DNA from: Lachnospiraceae bacterium
Lineage (GTDB): Bacteria > Bacillota > Clostridia > Lachnospirales > Lachnospiraceae
Assembly: GCA_022845955.1 (NCBI GenBank)
Contig: AP025576.1
Location: 1,116,001-1,180,000, forward strand
Direction of reading: 5' to 3'
DNA: 64,000 nt
Shown in pieces: positions 62,109-64,000 of the stretch. The stretch's first letter is position 1. The number at the start of each line of letters is the position of its first letter. The translations under genes and the position numbers were made by a program. The notes below the pieces were generated by a model. The model did no database searches. It had not been told where the DNA came from and was given only the letters and a program-made list of their open reading frames with translations.

Positions 62109-63644
62109 ATGGCATACAAGGTATTGATCGTGGATGATGAGGAGATTGTATGCAGGGGACTTACCCAGTTTGTGAAATGGCAGGAGCATGGGTTCCAGGC
62201 AGCCGGAAGCGCCAACAGTGTGGAGGAGGCGCTTCTGCAGCTGGAACATATGGAGGTCGCCGTTATTTTCCTGGACATCCGCATGCCCGGAAAGACAGGC
62301 TTGGATATGCTGCAAATCCTGCAGCAGTCGTACCCTGGTATAAAGACCGTGATATTAAGCGGTTTCAGTGAGTTTTCCTACGCCCGGGAAGCGATCCGCT
62401 ACGGTGCGGTGGACTATCTGAGCAAACCGGTGAATCTGCAGGAAGTGGAAACCCTACTGGACCGCCTGAAGGCGGAATTTGAAAAAGAGGGCAGGGAAAA
62501 GGAAATCCGCGATAACCGGATTGAGGGGCTTCTGATATCGGTGGTCAAAGGTGTTAGCGAGGTGGAACAGGAAAAATACCAGCTGCCGTCTCTGGAAAGC
62601 TGGTATGGATTTTCAGCAAGGCTCATGGTAAACGACGTGCCGGATGAGGAAATCGGTTTAAAAAAGGAAGCGCTCCGGAAGAACATAAAAGCGATTGTGC
62701 CGGACGCTTATGTTCTGGATCAGGATGTATACGGGATCTTTGCAGTGATTCCCTGCAGCGAAGGGACGGAAGCGGAGAAGTTTGCGGTGATGCTGGAACA
62801 GACCTGCCGGGTGGAACAGGAATGGGCCTGCGGGCTAAGCAAATATAAACATGGGGTACGGGATTTACGGGAAGGCTATCAGGAAGCGGAATATGCCCTG
62901 CGCTACCGCAGAGCGAGAGAAAAGCGGGGGATTGTCTGGTACAAAAATATCGAAACGCTTTACGCACAGAGCGCGCCGGAGGTTCCCGACATTGTCATGG
63001 AGCTTACCGGAAAACTCATGAATCCGGAGGAACGGGCCCAGGCCGCGGCACAGATGGAGCTAGCCCTGGAAAATATCTGCATGCAGCGGCCTGTGATCAC
63101 CCGGTTCCAGACCACCTGTATCCGGTGTCTGATAGAAATGAACAGCATGTTGGAAAGCATGGAGCCAAAGGGGCTGGATCTCCATGGACAGCTGAACAAG
63201 GTGCTGGAGAATATCTTGTTTTGCAGCGACTATAAAACCACCATCGCCTGTATGACCGATTATGTGAGGCTGCTGGCTTCGGGGCTTGACGGAACGGATG
63301 AAAAGCAGCTGGGGAAAGGTGTGATCCGGGAAATCCAGCTTTTCATCCGGAAGAATTACAGTAAAAATATTACCCTGAATATGCTGGCGGAGCAGTTCTA
63401 TCTGCACCCCAATTATTTAAGCCGGCTTTTTAAGGAAAAAACCGGGAAAAACTTTGTGGAATATATGACGGAAATACGGATGGAACAGGTGAAAAAGCTG
63501 CTGGAAAATCCGGAAAACCGCATAGCCGATATCAGCATTATGGTGGGGTATGATAATACCCGGTATTTTAATAAGGTATTTAAACAGTCCGTCGGGATGA
63601 CGCCCAGTGAATACAGGGAAAGGCTGCTGAAAAATGAGGGGTGA
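62109..63644 (+). CDS. YesN-type AraC response regulator
   Basis: A 511-residue response regulator: receiver at 1-125 with phosphorylation site D56 in VIFLDIRMPG and K near 107 (YLSKPVNLQE), a long middle region, and an AraC DNA-binding domain at about 405-511 (TLNMLAEQFYLHPNYLSRLF, IMVGYDNTRYFNKVFKQSVG). It is the partner of the kinase upstream and should activate the two divergent importer promoters, likely at the palindrome 58421-58476. A GGAGGAGGGG ribosome site precedes the ATG. Confidence 0.94.
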   Translation: MAYKVLIVDDEEIVCRGLTQFVKWQEHGFQAAGSANSVEEALLQLEHMEVAVIFLDIRMPGKTGLDMLQILQQSYPGIKTVILSGFSEFSYAREAIRYGAVDYLSKPVNLQEVETLLDRLKAEFEKEGREKEIRDNRIEGLLISVVKGVSEVEQEKYQLPSLESWYGFSARLMVNDVPDEEIGLKKEALRKNIKAIVPDAYVLDQDVYGIFAVIPCSEGTEAEKFAVMLEQTCRVEQEWACGLSKYKHGVRDLREGYQEAEYALRYRRAREKRGIVWYKNIETLYAQSAPEVPDIVMELTGKLMNPEERAQAAAQMELALENICMQRPVITRFQTTCIRCLIEMNSMLESMEPKGLDLHGQLNKVLENILFCSDYKTTIACMTDYVRLLASGLDGTDEKQLGKGVIREIQLFIRKNYSKNITLNMLAEQFYLHPNYLSRLFKEKTGKNFVEYMTEIRMEQVKKLLENPENRIADISIMVGYDNTRYFNKVFKQSVGMTPSEYRERLLKNEG

Positions 63645-63716
63645 ATGCATAGGTATGCTTCCGGTAATTCTCTGCCGTAAGAGGGGTATCCCTCCTTACC
63701 AAATCCGGCCTCATGA

Positions 63717-64000
63717 CTATCGTAGGGTTAAAGCTTGTGCCGACGGTCCCCCGTCCTCTTCCGCCGTCGTATCGAACGCGGATTTATAAATGACATAATT
63801 ACCTTTTCCGTTGTCGGATCTTAATTTCTCCAAATCTTCTTTCATATTCTTGACATCCGGATTGCCGGCGCCGAAAACGCTTCTGACGTTCTCCACAACC
63901 TTTTCATATTCTTCAGGCGTATAGAGTTCGAAAAGCCCTTCCAGAGTGGGATCGGAAGTCTGCTCAGGGGAAGGGGACGCTTCTGCGTCCGGCTCACCGG
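63717..64000 (-). CDS. Unidentified protein, C-terminal fragment
   Basis: An open frame entering from the right edge and ending at TAG 63717-63719. The visible 94 residues start GEPDAEASPSPEQTSDPTLE, a proline/acidic linker, and continue with LFELYTPEEYEKVVENVRSV and a charged helical stretch, ending FDTTAEEDGG-PSAQALTLR. The linker-plus-helix look suggests the extracellular tail of a membrane or secreted protein, but I do not recognise the family. Codon use matches the neighbourhood. Confidence 0.6.
   Translation of the reverse strand, partial: GEPDAEASPSPEQTSDPTLEGLFELYTPEEYEKVVENVRSVFGAGNPDVKNMKEDLEKLRSDNGKGNYVIYKSAFDTTAEEDGGPSAQALTLR

Overview
The window looks like chromosomal DNA of a strictly anaerobic, gut-type Bacillota, most likely a Lachnospiraceae (Clostridium/Hungatella/Enterocloster/Blautia-like). 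Pointers are strong GGAGG ribosome sites, near-consensus sigma-A promoters, GTG/TTG starts, roughly balanced GC, a glycyl-radical activase, iron-sulfur proteins, a flavodiiron protein, ferritin and many small carbohydrate-use clusters, each with its own LacI, AraC or YesM/YesN regulator. This is inferred from gene content only; no rRNA, tRNA or CRISPR was seen.

Layout. 1-4.9 kb: start of a glycyl-radical activase gene (-), a LacI regulator, a GH51 arabinofuranosidase and a Cys-type sulfatase, tied together by shared TTAACGTTAA operators. 4.9-9.1 kb: a class D beta-lactamase lipoprotein divergent from a DbpA helicase and RNA methyltransferase pair that has a leader with an intrinsic terminator. 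9.1-14 kb: a 256-bp MITE-like element, an aldo/keto reductase behind a MerR-type 19-bp-spacer promoter, a MATE exporter and a tandem-repeat coiled-coil protein. 14-22.7 kb: LacI regulator and an operon of isomerase, two-subunit transketolase, FGGY kinase, DUF5060/GH140-like glycosidase and AraC regulator; this gene set matches the non-oxidative D-apiose pathway and is the most interesting system here. 22.8-34.4 kb: CPBP protease, two Gfo/Idh/MocA dehydrogenases, AraC, GH2, a flavin-type small protein, a six-hairpin glycosidase, a decayed AraC gene and an acetyl-esterase-like hydrolase. 34.4-42 kb: C39-like peptidase and a dipeptide/oligopeptide ABC operon ending in an M20 amidohydrolase, under a perfect consensus promoter. 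42-53.7 kb: GNAT acetyltransferase, Crp/Fnr regulator divergent from an Fe-S protein, cupin, polysaccharide deacetylase, BvgS-like hybrid kinase, ferritin, HPr-like protein, flavodiiron protein and an HD-GYP-like protein. 53.7-64 kb: a small membrane ORF, then a sugar-import locus (two permeases, beta-helix glycosidase, binding protein, YesM/YesN two-component pair) and the end of an unidentified gene.

Working together: most clusters pair a plant-glycan enzyme (arabinofuranosidase, sulfatase, galactosidase-like, beta-helix glycosidase, esterase) with a dedicated regulator, and two have an importer. The Fe-S protein, flavodiiron protein, ferritin and aldo/keto reductase suggest an oxygen and metabolite stress module. 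Several families of short hairpin repeats sit in intergenic gaps. Coordinates of promoters and hairpins come from direct reading; functions of regulators and substrates are inference.
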